From contig JBDTWJ010000067.1 of assembly GCA_040006755.1 (NCBI GenBank), positions 1 to 18,524 of the forward strand: 18,524 nucleotides of DNA, given 5' to 3'. The stretch is from JAENVT01 sp040006755 (GTDB lineage: Bacteria > Actinomycetota > Acidimicrobiia > Acidimicrobiales > Ilumatobacteraceae). The notes below the pieces were generated by a model that was given only the letters and a program-made list of their open reading frames with translations, had not been told where the DNA came from and did not search any database. Numbering within the stretch: position 1 is the stretch's first letter; every line of letters starts with the position of its first letter. Shown in pieces: positions 1 through 6,787 of the stretch. The position numbers and the translations under genes were made by a program.

Positions 1-25
1 CTGCCGTTTGCGGGAGTCCTTTGAC

Positions 26-80
26 GATTGGTCAAGTTGAGGGCCAGAGGCGCCGATTGCTCTTCTAGGATTGACCAATC
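26..80. repeat. Inverted repeat upstream of the SGNH hydrolase
   Basis: Two perfect 10-base arms, GATTGGTCAA (26-35) and TTGACCAATC (71-80), are separated by 35 bases just upstream of the hydrolase gene. A -10-like hexamer TAGGAT lies at 66-71 and touches the right arm, so the arms could be paired operator half-sites flanking a promoter. No regulator is identified, and a chance repeat is possible. Confidence 0.35.
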
Positions 81-148
81 CCCACGACCAAGATTTCACA
101 GGACGCCGGGCGTCCTCGTTCATCGACGGCCTACGGTTTCCGCCCCTG

Positions 149-880
149 ATGTCGACAACTTCGCTTCCACTACTGTCGTCTCGGCGACAGCTACTCGGTG
201 CCGGGTTGACGGCTGCCCTCGGTTCGTGGGTGGCGCTCGAACTGCTCGACGCAAGCCGCGCGAGCGCCTGGGGTGTGGGGTCGGCGGGGCAGATCTCGGT
301 GGTCGGCGATTCGCTGACCTCCGGCACGTTGCCGTATCAGGCAGACGCGTTGGCAGACGTCGGCTGGACTCGCACAACGATCGATGCGTACCGGAATCGC
401 GGGGTGCTGACGAAGATGAACGGCGACAAGCACACTGGCCTGACGGCGGTCGATGCGATCAGAAGAGAATCGGGGGACTCCGATCTCTGGGTCGTGGCGC
501 TGGGGTCCAACGATGCCGGCAGTCTCCCGAGGAACCAGGACCTCATCCGCCGAATGATGGACCGCATTGGCGGAGGGCACCACGTGCTGTGGGTCAACAT
601 CTACCTGCGGTCCAAACCTGCGCGCCAAGAGGCATGGAATGCAGCGCTCGACGACGTGGCCAACGACTTGAGCGACGGGATGTTCATCTATGACTGGGCG
701 TCAGTGGCGGCGCCGAATCCGCAGTGGCTGGCCGACGATCAGATTCATTGCACACCCAGTGGCTACAAACACCGTGCAACCGAGATCGCAATGGCGACCC
801 GCAGCATGGTGCCGTCGACGCCGATCGTGACGGGTCCGCTGCGCGCGCGTCGACCGGGTGCGACCAACGCGGTTGCGTGA
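149..880 (+). CDS. Exported SGNH/GDSL-type hydrolase
   Basis: Likely a secreted esterase/lipase-like hydrolase of the SGNH superfamily; the substrate is unknown. From the ATG at 149 the protein has 243 residues. It opens with a Tat-like signal: SRRQLL at 11-16, a hydrophobic stretch at about 15-33, and a probable cleavage after ASRASA near residue 40. The catalytic blocks are visible: GDSLTSG at 53-59 (nucleophile Ser55), GSND at 119-122 (Asn121) and DQIH at 197-200 (Asp197/His200). The frame is open back to a TTG at 71, but that start overlaps a -10-like hexamer and an inverted repeat, and it would put 26 residues before the twin arginines, so 149 is preferred. The C-terminal tail after about 220 is Arg/Pro-rich and looks disordered. 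The gene converges on the TetR gene, ending 20 bases from it. Family is fairly sure; substrate is not. Confidence 0.8.
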   Translation: MSTTSLPLLSSRRQLLGAGLTAALGSWVALELLDASRASAWGVGSAGQISVVGDSLTSGTLPYQADALADVGWTRTTIDAYRNRGVLTKMNGDKHTGLTAVDAIRRESGDSDLWVVALGSNDAGSLPRNQDLIRRMMDRIGGGHHVLWVNIYLRSKPARQEAWNAALDDVANDLSDGMFIYDWASVAAPNPQWLADDQIHCTPSGYKHRATEIAMATRSMVPSTPIVTGPLRARRPGATNAVA

Positions 881-899
881 TCGTCGTCCCTGAATCCGG

Positions 900-1481
900 T
901 TAGGCCATGCCCGCGAGCAGCTGATCTGCCGCGCTCTCCAATCGAGCGGGATCGTCGTGCAGCCTGGCGACCAGCATCGCTCCCTCGAGGGTACCGATCA
1001 TGATCTGTGCCGCATGTCGAGCGGAGCCGTGATGCCGCAACGTGCCGGCGCGTCGACTTTGGTCGAACACGCGCTCCAGCCACACCTCGTTGAGTTCGAA
1101 GAATCGGACGATCGCCTGCTGCATCGATGATGGCAGCGTCTGGTACTCCGCAGCAAGCATCCCGCACAAGCACATCCGTTGGTCTCGCACAACGTCGAGG
1201 TAGATCCCCGAGTACGCGGAGATCTTCGACGGCGCTTCGCTGATGCGATCGTCGATGTCTGCCAATGCTGCGGCGAACCTGGTCGTGTAGCGATCGATCA
1301 GCGCCTCGCCCAGTTCAGCCTTCGTCGCGAAGTGGTAGTGGAGAGCGGGTCTGGTGACACCCAATTCGGTGGCGATGTCTGCATAGCTGACACCGTTGAA
1401 CCCACGAACCTGCACGAGTCGCTCGGCAACATCGAGGGCGCGCTCCGCTGTGTCAATGACCTCGGTGTCTGACTGCTTCAC
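900..1481 (-). CDS. TetR-family transcriptional regulator
   Basis: A 193-residue one-component repressor. The N-terminal TetR DNA-binding domain spans about residues 10-58, with the helix-turn-helix around YADIATELGVTRPALHYHF (33-51). The rest is the helical ligand-binding/dimerisation domain, containing CLCGMLAAEY at 104-113. A CL...LAAE signature at this place is common in one TetR subgroup that includes the electrophile sensor NemR; the C-x-C pair (Cys104, Cys106) could be a thiol sensor, but this is inference. The start is GTG at 1481, with GGGAG about 10 bases upstream. It is transcribed away from the SnoaL-like gene, and a perfect 22-base palindrome sits between the two, so it probably represses that gene and possibly itself. 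The inducer is unknown. Confidence 0.92.
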   Translation of the reverse strand: MKQSDTEVIDTAERALDVAERLVQVRGFNGVSYADIATELGVTRPALHYHFATKAELGEALIDRYTTRFAAALADIDDRISEAPSKISAYSGIYLDVVRDQRMCLCGMLAAEYQTLPSSMQQAIVRFFELNEVWLERVFDQSRRAGTLRHHGSARHAAQIMIGTLEGAMLVARLHDDPARLESAADQLLAGMA

Positions 1482-1505
1482 GACTCGTCGTCTCCCACCA
1501 GGCTC

Positions 1506-1535
1506 TTGACGTGCTTACTTACTAGTAAGTAAGCT
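1506..1535 (+). promoter_or_regulatory. Promoter of the SnoaL/MDMPI-like gene pair
   Basis: A -35-like TTGACG (1506-1511) and a -10-like TAAGCT (1530-1535) are 18 bases apart, placing transcription start near 1542, about 40 bases before the ATG at 1582. The palindrome at 1513-1534 fills the spacer and overlaps the -10, the classic position for a repressor site. Confidence 0.6.
1513..1534. promoter_or_regulatory. 22-bp palindromic TetR operator
   Basis: A perfect palindrome made of the half-site GCTTACTTACT and its exact reverse complement, with no central spacer. It lies between the divergent TetR gene and the SnoaL-like gene. Length, symmetry and position fit a TetR-family operator. The internal TTACT/AGTAA pattern resembles operators of other actinobacterial TetR proteins. 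Confidence 0.85.
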
Positions 1536-1581
1536 ACCTCGATTCGGGAGATCGCGTCAACCGAAGAACAGGGGACCCACA

Positions 1582-1932
1582 ATGACCGATACGGGAGAGT
1601 CCGCCGCCGTCGTAGCCAGATTCGGCGCCGCTTGGGCAGCTCACGATCTCGAGACAGCGCTGTCGATGATCACTGACGACTGCGTCTTCGAGGCGACAGG
1701 CCCGGCACCGGACGGCGTCCAGCACAAGGGCGCTGACGATATCCGGCTCGCGTGGAAGGCAATCTTCGACGACACCAACAGTCGATTCGAGGTGGAGGAC
1801 TCCTTCGCATCGGGGGATCGTGTCATCGAACGGTGGACCTACAGCTGGGATGGTGGCCACATCCGCGGGGTTGACCTCTTCCGCGTGCGCGACGGCAAGG
1901 TCTCCGAGAAGTTCGCATACGTCAAGGGCTGA
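1582..1932 (+). CDS. SnoaL-like / NTF2-fold small protein
   Basis: A 116-residue protein of the SnoaL/NTF2-like superfamily, which forms a cone-shaped alpha+beta barrel used by polyketide cyclases, isomerases, limonene-epoxide-hydrolase-like enzymes and many uncharacterised proteins. The pattern is typical: helix FGAAWAAHD (about 14-22), MITDDCVFEATG (about 30-41), an HKGADDIR segment (48-55), and a final strand pair around RGVDLFRVRDGKVSEKF (94-110). No catalytic residue can be assigned. AGGGGA at 1570-1575, six bases before the ATG, is a good ribosome binding site. The next gene starts three bases after the stop, so the two form an operon under the palindrome-containing promoter. Function is unknown; detoxification or small-molecule modification in response to the TetR ligand is inference. 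Confidence 0.8.
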   Translation: MTDTGESAAVVARFGAAWAAHDLETALSMITDDCVFEATGPAPDGVQHKGADDIRLAWKAIFDDTNSRFEVEDSFASGDRVIERWTYSWDGGHIRGVDLFRVRDGKVSEKFAYVKG

Positions 1933-1935
1933 CCA

Positions 1936-2505
1936 ATGAGCACCACGAACATCGCCGCACTCCACCGCAGTGCCCTCGATTCGACGCGCGCGATCGTCAC
2001 CGGTGTGCGCGACGACCAATGGAAGCTTGCCTCACCATGCGGGGGCTGGAATGTCCGCGAACTGCTGAACCACGTCGTCGCCGGCAACCTCTGGGCGGCA
2101 GAGTTGGCGAATGGGCGAACCATTGCCGACGTCGGTTCGACTCTCGACGGAGACGTGTTGGGTGCCGACCCCGTTGCCGCGTACGACGCGTCAGCCGACG
2201 CGGCCGCCGCGGCGTTCGAGACGCCGGGTGCGCTCGACGCTCCATGCGCGGTGTCGTACGGACCCGTCCCTGGCTCGGTCTATGCGGGTCACCGCTTCCT
2301 CGATGTGTTGATTCACGGCTGGGACCTTGCGCGGGCCACGGGTCAACCAACAGACCTCGATCCGCGCCTTGTCGACGGATGTTGGGACGTCGTACGTCCG
2401 CAGTTGTCGATGCTTCAGTCGAGCGGAGCGTTCGGCGCGGAAGCCGCGGCGACCGCCGACAGCTCGCAGGCCAGTTTGTTGGCTGCGCTCGGTCGAACCG
2501 GTTGA
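1936..2505 (+). CDS. TIGR03086/MDMPI-like putative metal-binding protein
   Basis: A 189-residue member of the DinB/mycothiol-dependent maleylpyruvate isomerase-like helical-bundle superfamily, close to the TIGR03086 group common in Actinobacteria. Family landmarks are SPCGGWNVRELLNHVV (33-48) with His46, and FLDVLIHGWDLARATG (121-136) with Asp123 and His127. In MDMPI the metal triad is His, Glu, His; here the Glu position appears to be Asp. The substrate is unknown; some relatives use mycothiol as cofactor. It starts three bases after the upstream SnoaL-like gene, so co-expression and control by the TetR protein are likely. Confidence 0.8.
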   Translation: MSTTNIAALHRSALDSTRAIVTGVRDDQWKLASPCGGWNVRELLNHVVAGNLWAAELANGRTIADVGSTLDGDVLGADPVAAYDASADAAAAAFETPGALDAPCAVSYGPVPGSVYAGHRFLDVLIHGWDLARATGQPTDLDPRLVDGCWDVVRPQLSMLQSSGAFGAEAAATADSSQASLLAALGRTG

Positions 2506-2551
2506 ACGACACTCGAGGACCGGCCCTTCGTTGAGCTGGAACGGTGCCGAG

Positions 2552-2557
2552 TAGGTT
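2552..2557 (+). promoter_or_regulatory. -10 element of a likely leaderless hydratase mRNA
   Basis: TAGGTT (TANNNT) ends six bases before the GTG at 2564, and no Shine-Dalgarno sequence precedes that GTG. A weak TTGAGC lies at 2531-2536, only 15 bases away. The spacing would put transcription start at the first base of the start codon. Confidence 0.5.
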
Positions 2558-2563
2558 CGGTTT

Positions 2564-3358
2564 GTGCCCAACCTCTCCGATTCCGACGTCGCAACCGCAG
2601 CTCAGGCGCTCTTTCAAGCGGAGCTCGACAACGTGCCGATCACTCCGATCTCCGAGACGCATCCAACCGCGGACATCGAGGACGCGTATCGCATCTCGCA
2701 GGCCGTCACCGACTTGAAGCTTGCGGCGGGCCGCGTGATCAAAGGGCACAAGATCGGCCTCACGTCGAAGGCCATGCGGGCACTCACGAATGCGACCGAA
2801 CCTGACTACGGGACGATGTTCGACAACTGGTTCGTCTTGGAGGGCGGCATCGTTCCTCGCAGCACGATGAACCGTCCGCTGGTCGAGGTCGAGTTGGCGT
2901 TCGTGCTGAAGGAGCCGCTCTCCGGGCCTGGAGTCAACGTCGCCGACGTCATTCGGGCGATCGACTTCGTGCTGCCCGCCATCGAGATCGTCGACACGCG
3001 TCAGTTGGGTCGCGGTCCCAACACACTCATCGACAGCATCGCCGACGCCGCAGCGTGCGGATTGGTGATCCTCGGGGCAAACCCCGCGAAGCTGAAGGAC
3101 ATCGACGTCCGCAACGTGGGTGCGACGTTGTCGATCAATGGCGACATCGAGGAAAGCGGCATGGCCCGAGCCGTGATGGGCAACCCCATCAACGCGGTCG
3201 CCTGGTTGGTCAACAAGCTGTGGGAGTTCGGCGTTTCACCGGACGCTGGTCACGTGATCCTGTCTGGATCCTTCATCAAGGCAATCCCGTTCCAGGTCGG
3301 CGACAACGTCGAGGCAATGTTCAACGGCCTCGGCGAGGTGACCTTCCGCGCCCGCTGA
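2564..3358 (+). CDS. 2-oxo-alkenoate hydratase (HpcG/MhpD family)
   Basis: A 264-residue enzyme of the fumarylacetoacetase-like fold that adds water to 2-hydroxyalka-2,4-dienoates to give 4-hydroxy-2-oxo acids in meta-cleavage pathways (2-oxohept-4-ene-1,7-dioate or 2-oxopent-4-enoate hydratases). The motif GHKIGLTSKAM (61-71) is typical. The metal ligands described for HpcG appear as Glu108 and Glu110 in VEVELAF and Glu141 in AIEIVD. GSFIKAIPFQVGD (235-247) is the usual C-terminal strand region. Length is normal for the family. A GTG start at 2564 is chosen because the protein begins there in register with relatives and a TANNNT hexamer precedes it. It converges on rid/rraA-type genes that could act in the same route: the RraA-type aldolase can cleave the hydratase product class. 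HpcG versus MhpD/DmpE specificity cannot be decided from sequence alone. Confidence 0.88.
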   Translation: MPNLSDSDVATAAQALFQAELDNVPITPISETHPTADIEDAYRISQAVTDLKLAAGRVIKGHKIGLTSKAMRALTNATEPDYGTMFDNWFVLEGGIVPRSTMNRPLVEVELAFVLKEPLSGPGVNVADVIRAIDFVLPAIEIVDTRQLGRGPNTLIDSIADAAACGLVILGANPAKLKDIDVRNVGATLSINGDIEESGMARAVMGNPINAVAWLVNKLWEFGVSPDAGHVILSGSFIKAIPFQVGDNVEAMFNGLGEVTFRAR

Positions 3359-3371
3359 GCTCCGTTGCTGC

Positions 3372-3413
3372 CCGAGTGTTTGCAGCTCACCCGGGGTGTC
3401 GGGAAACACTCGG
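3372..3413. terminator. Candidate bidirectional terminator hairpin
   Basis: Perfect 10-base arms CCGAGTGTTT (3372-3381) and AAACACTCGG (3404-3413) flank a 22-base loop that itself contains a CACCC/GGGTG pairing. It lies in the 65 bases between the converging hydratase and Rid genes. There is no strong T tract, so the termination role is inferred from position and symmetry. Confidence 0.5.
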
Positions 3414-3423
3414 ATGGACCGGA

Positions 3424-3801
3424 TCAGTCGTCGATGTAAGCGATGAATTCGCAGGTTGCCAACTTGGCGCCGGCGATGAACTGTGTGTGGCGCGCCGGAC
3501 GGGCCTCCGGGTCGGGAAAGTGCTCGACCCAGATCGGGTTGCAGCTGTCGCGAAACGACATGTCGGGGACGTAGAACGTGATGCGAGCCACGTGACGCCA
3601 GTCGGCACCGGTCTCCTTGAGGATCTCGCCGATGTGATGGAACAGGTTGACGTACTGCGCCTCTGCGTCGTCGGGGACCGTCGACTCGCCCGGGTCGCGT
3701 GCGGCGATCACGCTCGACACCAAGAGAGGTCCGATGCGTGACGCAGCTGGGATGGGATTGACGTGCGTGAAGCTTGTGATGTCGATCGATTGCCGCGCCA
3801 T
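3424..3801 (-). CDS. Rid-family (RidA/YjgF-like) protein
   Basis: A 125-residue member of the Rid family of small trimeric proteins; RidA members hydrolyse reactive enamine/imine intermediates, and others, such as 2-aminomuconate deaminases, work in catabolic operons. Visible landmarks are GPLLVSS (24-30), ETGADWRHVARITFYVPD (63-80), ARPARHTQF (100-108) and CEFIAYI (117-123). Arg101 aligns with the conserved substrate-binding Arg and Glu118 with the conserved Glu. The ATG at 3801 is preceded by AAGGAGG nine bases upstream, lying inside the end of the aldolase gene; the longer open frame upstream is only the shadow of that gene. Only one base separates it from the upstream RraA-type stop, so they form an operon. 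Pathway context suggests a catabolic Rid subtype rather than housekeeping RidA. Confidence 0.88.
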   Translation of the reverse strand: MARQSIDITSFTHVNPIPAASRIGPLLVSSVIAARDPGESTVPDDAEAQYVNLFHHIGEILKETGADWRHVARITFYVPDMSFRDSCNPIWVEHFPDPEARPARHTQFIAGAKLATCEFIAYIDD

Positions 3802-3802
3802 T

Positions 3803-4549
3803 TCAGCCGTCCTCCTTCTGCGGCTGCCTTGCCGCGAACCACTCTTCGAATTCCGCGCGTCGCTCTTTCGATACCGGGAACACACCGTTGGTGCTCTCGC
3901 CGGCGTCGACTCGCTCGAGAGCCCACGTCTCTTCCATCTCTTGCTGCACAGCGGCCGCCGCCAGCTCGACAACGAGCGATGGCGGGATCACGACGGCACC
4001 CTCGCCATCGCCGACGATGATGTCGCCGGGCATCACCGTCACACCAGCGCATGCAATCGGGATCTGATGTTCCAGCGGCATGTGCGCCCGGCCGAACGTC
4101 GCCGCGTGCGACGAGCCGTAATACACAGCGATGTCGAGTTCAGCAACAGCCGGCGTGTCGCGCACTGCTCCATCAGTGATCATGCCGGTAGCGCCGCGTC
4201 GCAGCGAGCGAAGGGCGAACACGTCGCCGAACGTTCCCGCATCCGGCTCACCGCGTGCTTCGATCACCAACACCTCCTCGGGTGCCATGCTCTCGACTGC
4301 GCGGCGTTGGGCGTTCTGCCCCGAGGTGTATTGGGCGTTGAGGTCTTCTCGCAGTGGCACGTATCGCAGAGTGTGCGCGTACCCCAGCATGCGTTGGCCA
4401 GGCTTGATCGGCTTCAATCCGCTGAGGAACGTCGAGCGGATGCCCTTGCGTTGCAACTGGTTCGTCAGCGTTGCCGTCGACACCGAGTTGAGCTGGGCAC
4501 GCAGCTCGTCGGTGAGCAGAACGGGGCGCGGCGGGTCGGCGGATGACAT
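3803..4549 (-). CDS. RraA-type pyruvate aldolase / oxaloacetate decarboxylase-like
   Basis: A 248-residue protein of the RraA/HMG-CHA aldolase fold. This family includes 4-hydroxy-4-methyl-2-oxoglutarate/4-carboxy-4-hydroxy-2-oxoadipate aldolases, which cleave 4-hydroxy-2-oxo acids to pyruvate and also decarboxylate oxaloacetate; other members are RNase E inhibitors that lack activity. The active-site pattern is intact: Gly108-Asp109, then exactly 20 residues, then Arg130-Asp131 (in ITDGAVRD), the metal/pyruvate-binding GD-x20-RD signature. This favours an enzyme over an RNase regulator. The C-terminal extension (about 195-248) is helical and charged. The ATG at 4549 is preferred; a TTG at 4561 is an alternative, and neither has a strong ribosome binding site. 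First gene of a two-gene operon with the Rid protein. The exact substrate is unknown. Confidence 0.83.
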   Translation of the reverse strand: MSSADPPRPVLLTDELRAQLNSVSTATLTNQLQRKGIRSTFLSGLKPIKPGQRMLGYAHTLRYVPLREDLNAQYTSGQNAQRRAVESMAPEEVLVIEARGEPDAGTFGDVFALRSLRRGATGMITDGAVRDTPAVAELDIAVYYGSSHAATFGRAHMPLEHQIPIACAGVTVMPGDIIVGDGEGAVVIPPSLVVELAAAAVQQEMEETWALERVDAGESTNGVFPVSKERRAEFEEWFAARQPQKEDG

Positions 4550-4600
4550 CGGTCTAGTCAAGCACGATGGACCCGCGGGCCTGCAACGCGAACGTGTGTG

Positions 4601-6658
4601 TCAATCAGCGAGTTCGTGCGTGTTCCAGGTCGGCCTGGTGTCGGCGGCCCTCACGTACTGCTCGGCGAGGCGGCGCAAGAGGTAGTTCTCGAAGCCCTCC
4701 TCTGGCAGTGCCGGCGCGTAGAGGTGACCCTGCTGGCGCACGCAGCCGAGTGCGATGAGAGCATCAGCCTGGGCGCCGGTCTCCACGCCGTCGGCGGTCA
4801 CCTCGAGGCCGATCTCACGCGTCAACGCAATGATGGATCGGACGATGGCGCGATCGTGAGGATGAGTCGTGATGGTGTCGATCGAGATGCGGTCGATGCG
4901 GACCTCGTCGAGAGGAAGACGTCGCAACATGCTGAGCGACGACACACCCTGGGCGAAGTCGTCGAGGCAGACTCGTCCGCCGCGAGCGCGGAACTCCCTG
5001 AGGTTCGACGCAGCCGAAGGGAGGTCAACGTTGACGAACGATTCGCGCACGTCGACGGTCAGCAGATGAGGATCTATTCCGCTGACGAGCAGATCGATCG
5101 GATTGTCGCGCCACGGACGCTCGGTCGAGTGTGGCGCGAGGTTGACACGGAAGCGGAACCCGTCCGGCAGGCCCAGAACGGCGAGGCGGCGAATCTGCCT
5201 GCGGGCGCCACCGAAGACTCGCTCGGTCACCCGGTCGAGTAAGCCGGCCCTGACGGCAAGGTCCATGAAGTTGTGCGCTGCGACGACCGTGCCATTCGGT
5301 TGGACCCATCTGGCGAGCAGCTCGGCACCGACGATCATTCCCGTGCTGGCATCGAGTTCGGGTTGGAAGAATGGCACGATGTCGCCGTCGTCGATCGCTC
5401 GCCGCAGTCGCAACTCGAGGTCGATCCTCTCGTTGTTCTCGCGGGCAAGTTCGGTGTCGAAATGAGTGACCCTGCTACGACCGGTGGACTTGGCCCGATA
5501 AAGCGCGAGGTTTGCGTTGGCCAACACCTCGCTGACGTTCCTGCCATGTGTCGGGGCATGGGCGATGCCGATGCTGACCGACGAGGGCAACTCGCGACCG
5601 GCAGCGTGAATCGCTTGCGCGAGGACGCCCTGCAGTTGGTGGGCGACGGCGACAGTCGTCTGCTCGGTTGCATCCGGTAGAGCAATGACGAACTCGTCAC
5701 CTCCGATGCGTCCGGCGACGCCGTTGGTCGTAACGCAGCGCTCGATTCGATCAGCGACGATCCGTAGGAAATGGTCGCCGCCGCGGTGGCCGATCGTGTC
5801 GTTGACGGACTTGAAGCGATCGAGGTCGAGGAAGAGCACACCAACCGGCTCGGTCGACTGCTCGCCGATGAGCGTTTCCAACGTCTCGAACATCCCGCGC
5901 CTGTTGAGCAGCCCGGTCAGCGCGTCGTGTGTGGCTTGATGCGTGAGTTGCTCGATGGAAACCGCCAGTTGGGCGTTCGTCTCGGTCAGTTGAAGCTGGT
6001 CCCGTTCGATCTCGGCGAGCAGATCCTCGCTCGTCTTCTGCAACGCGATCGCAGTGCGGGCTGTCTTGCTCAAGATCGAGTGGATCATCGTGAGCGCCGC
6101 CGCATAGAAGACCCACAGCATGGCCAGGCCGCGCAGCCGGATGTCGGCCGACGTCGCCAATGTGAAGGTCGACAGCACGGCCATTGGCGCCAGCAGGCTG
6201 GCGAACATGTCGCGCCGGCCAGCGGTCAGCATGGCCGCGATAGCTGCGGCTGTAGTGGGGAACACGGCGAAGAGCATCACCATCTCGACCGAGGCCGCGC
6301 TGGCCACCCAGGTCGTCATACCGAACACGACACCCATCGACATCAGGCTCGTTCGCAACAGGCGGACGATCCAGCGTGGCGTGGGCACACCGGCCGCAGC
6401 GTGGCTGGTCGATCCTGCTGCAGAGCGGCGGTAAGCGGTCGTTCCGGTGGTCAACAGCACGGTCGCCGCGATCGCTGCGCCGACCCATATCTCGAGGCGC
6501 GCGACGTCGTTCTCGCCCTTCGTCAGCGCGGCGACGAGGACGGTGAAAGGGATCAACCAGAAGGGGGCGATGCACGTGTTGGCGACCACAGAAACGAGTG
6601 CCCGCTCCTGCAGGCAGGCGTCGTGACCGTCGTTCGTTGGCGATTCCGCCTCCGCCAC
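4601..6658 (-). CDS. Membrane GGDEF-EAL c-di-GMP protein, EAL domain divergent
   Basis: A 685-residue membrane protein. About six hydrophobic segments fill residues 20-195, followed by a coiled-coil-like stretch (about 205-240), a GGDEF domain (about 242-402) and an EAL domain (about 410-660). The GGDEF motif is intact (GGDEF at 319-323), so diguanylate cyclase activity is plausible; the RxxD inhibitory site usually just upstream is absent. In the EAL domain the key Glu survives (AELLARW, Glu446), as do Asn506, Asp566-Asp567 and Gln643, but the usual metal Glu is Asp536 (DVRES), the KID lysine is Arg587 (VRIDR) and the AEGVET glutamate is Asp623 (ADGVET). Phosphodiesterase activity may therefore be weak or lost. 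The start is GTG 6658 because AAGGAG lies six bases upstream; a GTG at 6682 would lie upstream of that site. Divergent from gluQ. Confidence 0.93.
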   Translation of the reverse strand: MAEAESPTNDGHDACLQERALVSVVANTCIAPFWLIPFTVLVAALTKGENDVARLEIWVGAAIAATVLLTTGTTAYRRSAAGSTSHAAAGVPTPRWIVRLLRTSLMSMGVVFGMTTWVASAASVEMVMLFAVFPTTAAAIAAMLTAGRRDMFASLLAPMAVLSTFTLATSADIRLRGLAMLWVFYAAALTMIHSILSKTARTAIALQKTSEDLLAEIERDQLQLTETNAQLAVSIEQLTHQATHDALTGLLNRRGMFETLETLIGEQSTEPVGVLFLDLDRFKSVNDTIGHRGGDHFLRIVADRIERCVTTNGVAGRIGGDEFVIALPDATEQTTVAVAHQLQGVLAQAIHAAGRELPSSVSIGIAHAPTHGRNVSEVLANANLALYRAKSTGRSRVTHFDTELARENNERIDLELRLRRAIDDGDIVPFFQPELDASTGMIVGAELLARWVQPNGTVVAAHNFMDLAVRAGLLDRVTERVFGGARRQIRRLAVLGLPDGFRFRVNLAPHSTERPWRDNPIDLLVSGIDPHLLTVDVRESFVNVDLPSAASNLREFRARGGRVCLDDFAQGVSSLSMLRRLPLDEVRIDRISIDTITTHPHDRAIVRSIIALTREIGLEVTADGVETGAQADALIALGCVRQQGHLYAPALPEEGFENYLLRRLAEQYVRAADTRPTWNTHELAD

Positions 6659-6775
6659 CGTGTTCTCCTTGGCTGTCAGCACGCATTCTGCGCTGAATTT
6701 GTTATCGGTCGAAGCCGAACGTGGCGTGAGTTCTATCTCGATTAGTTTGACCGTCGGCTCGGCCCCGTTCTGCGT

Positions 6776-6781
6776 GAGAAT
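6776..6781 (+). promoter_or_regulatory. Weak -10-like element before gluQ
   Basis: GAGAAT (only the A at 2 and T at 6 match TANNNT) ends six bases before the GTG at 6788, which lacks a Shine-Dalgarno sequence. TTGACC occurs at 6747-6752 but is too far (24 bases). The call rests mainly on similarity of spacing to the stronger examples in this window. Confidence 0.25.
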
Positions 6782-6787
6782 GGGCCG

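Noticed and set aside
5771..6745. 324-codon + strand frame opposite the GGDEF-EAL gene
   Set aside because: It is a shadow of the GGDEF domain and membrane region; no protein family resemblance.
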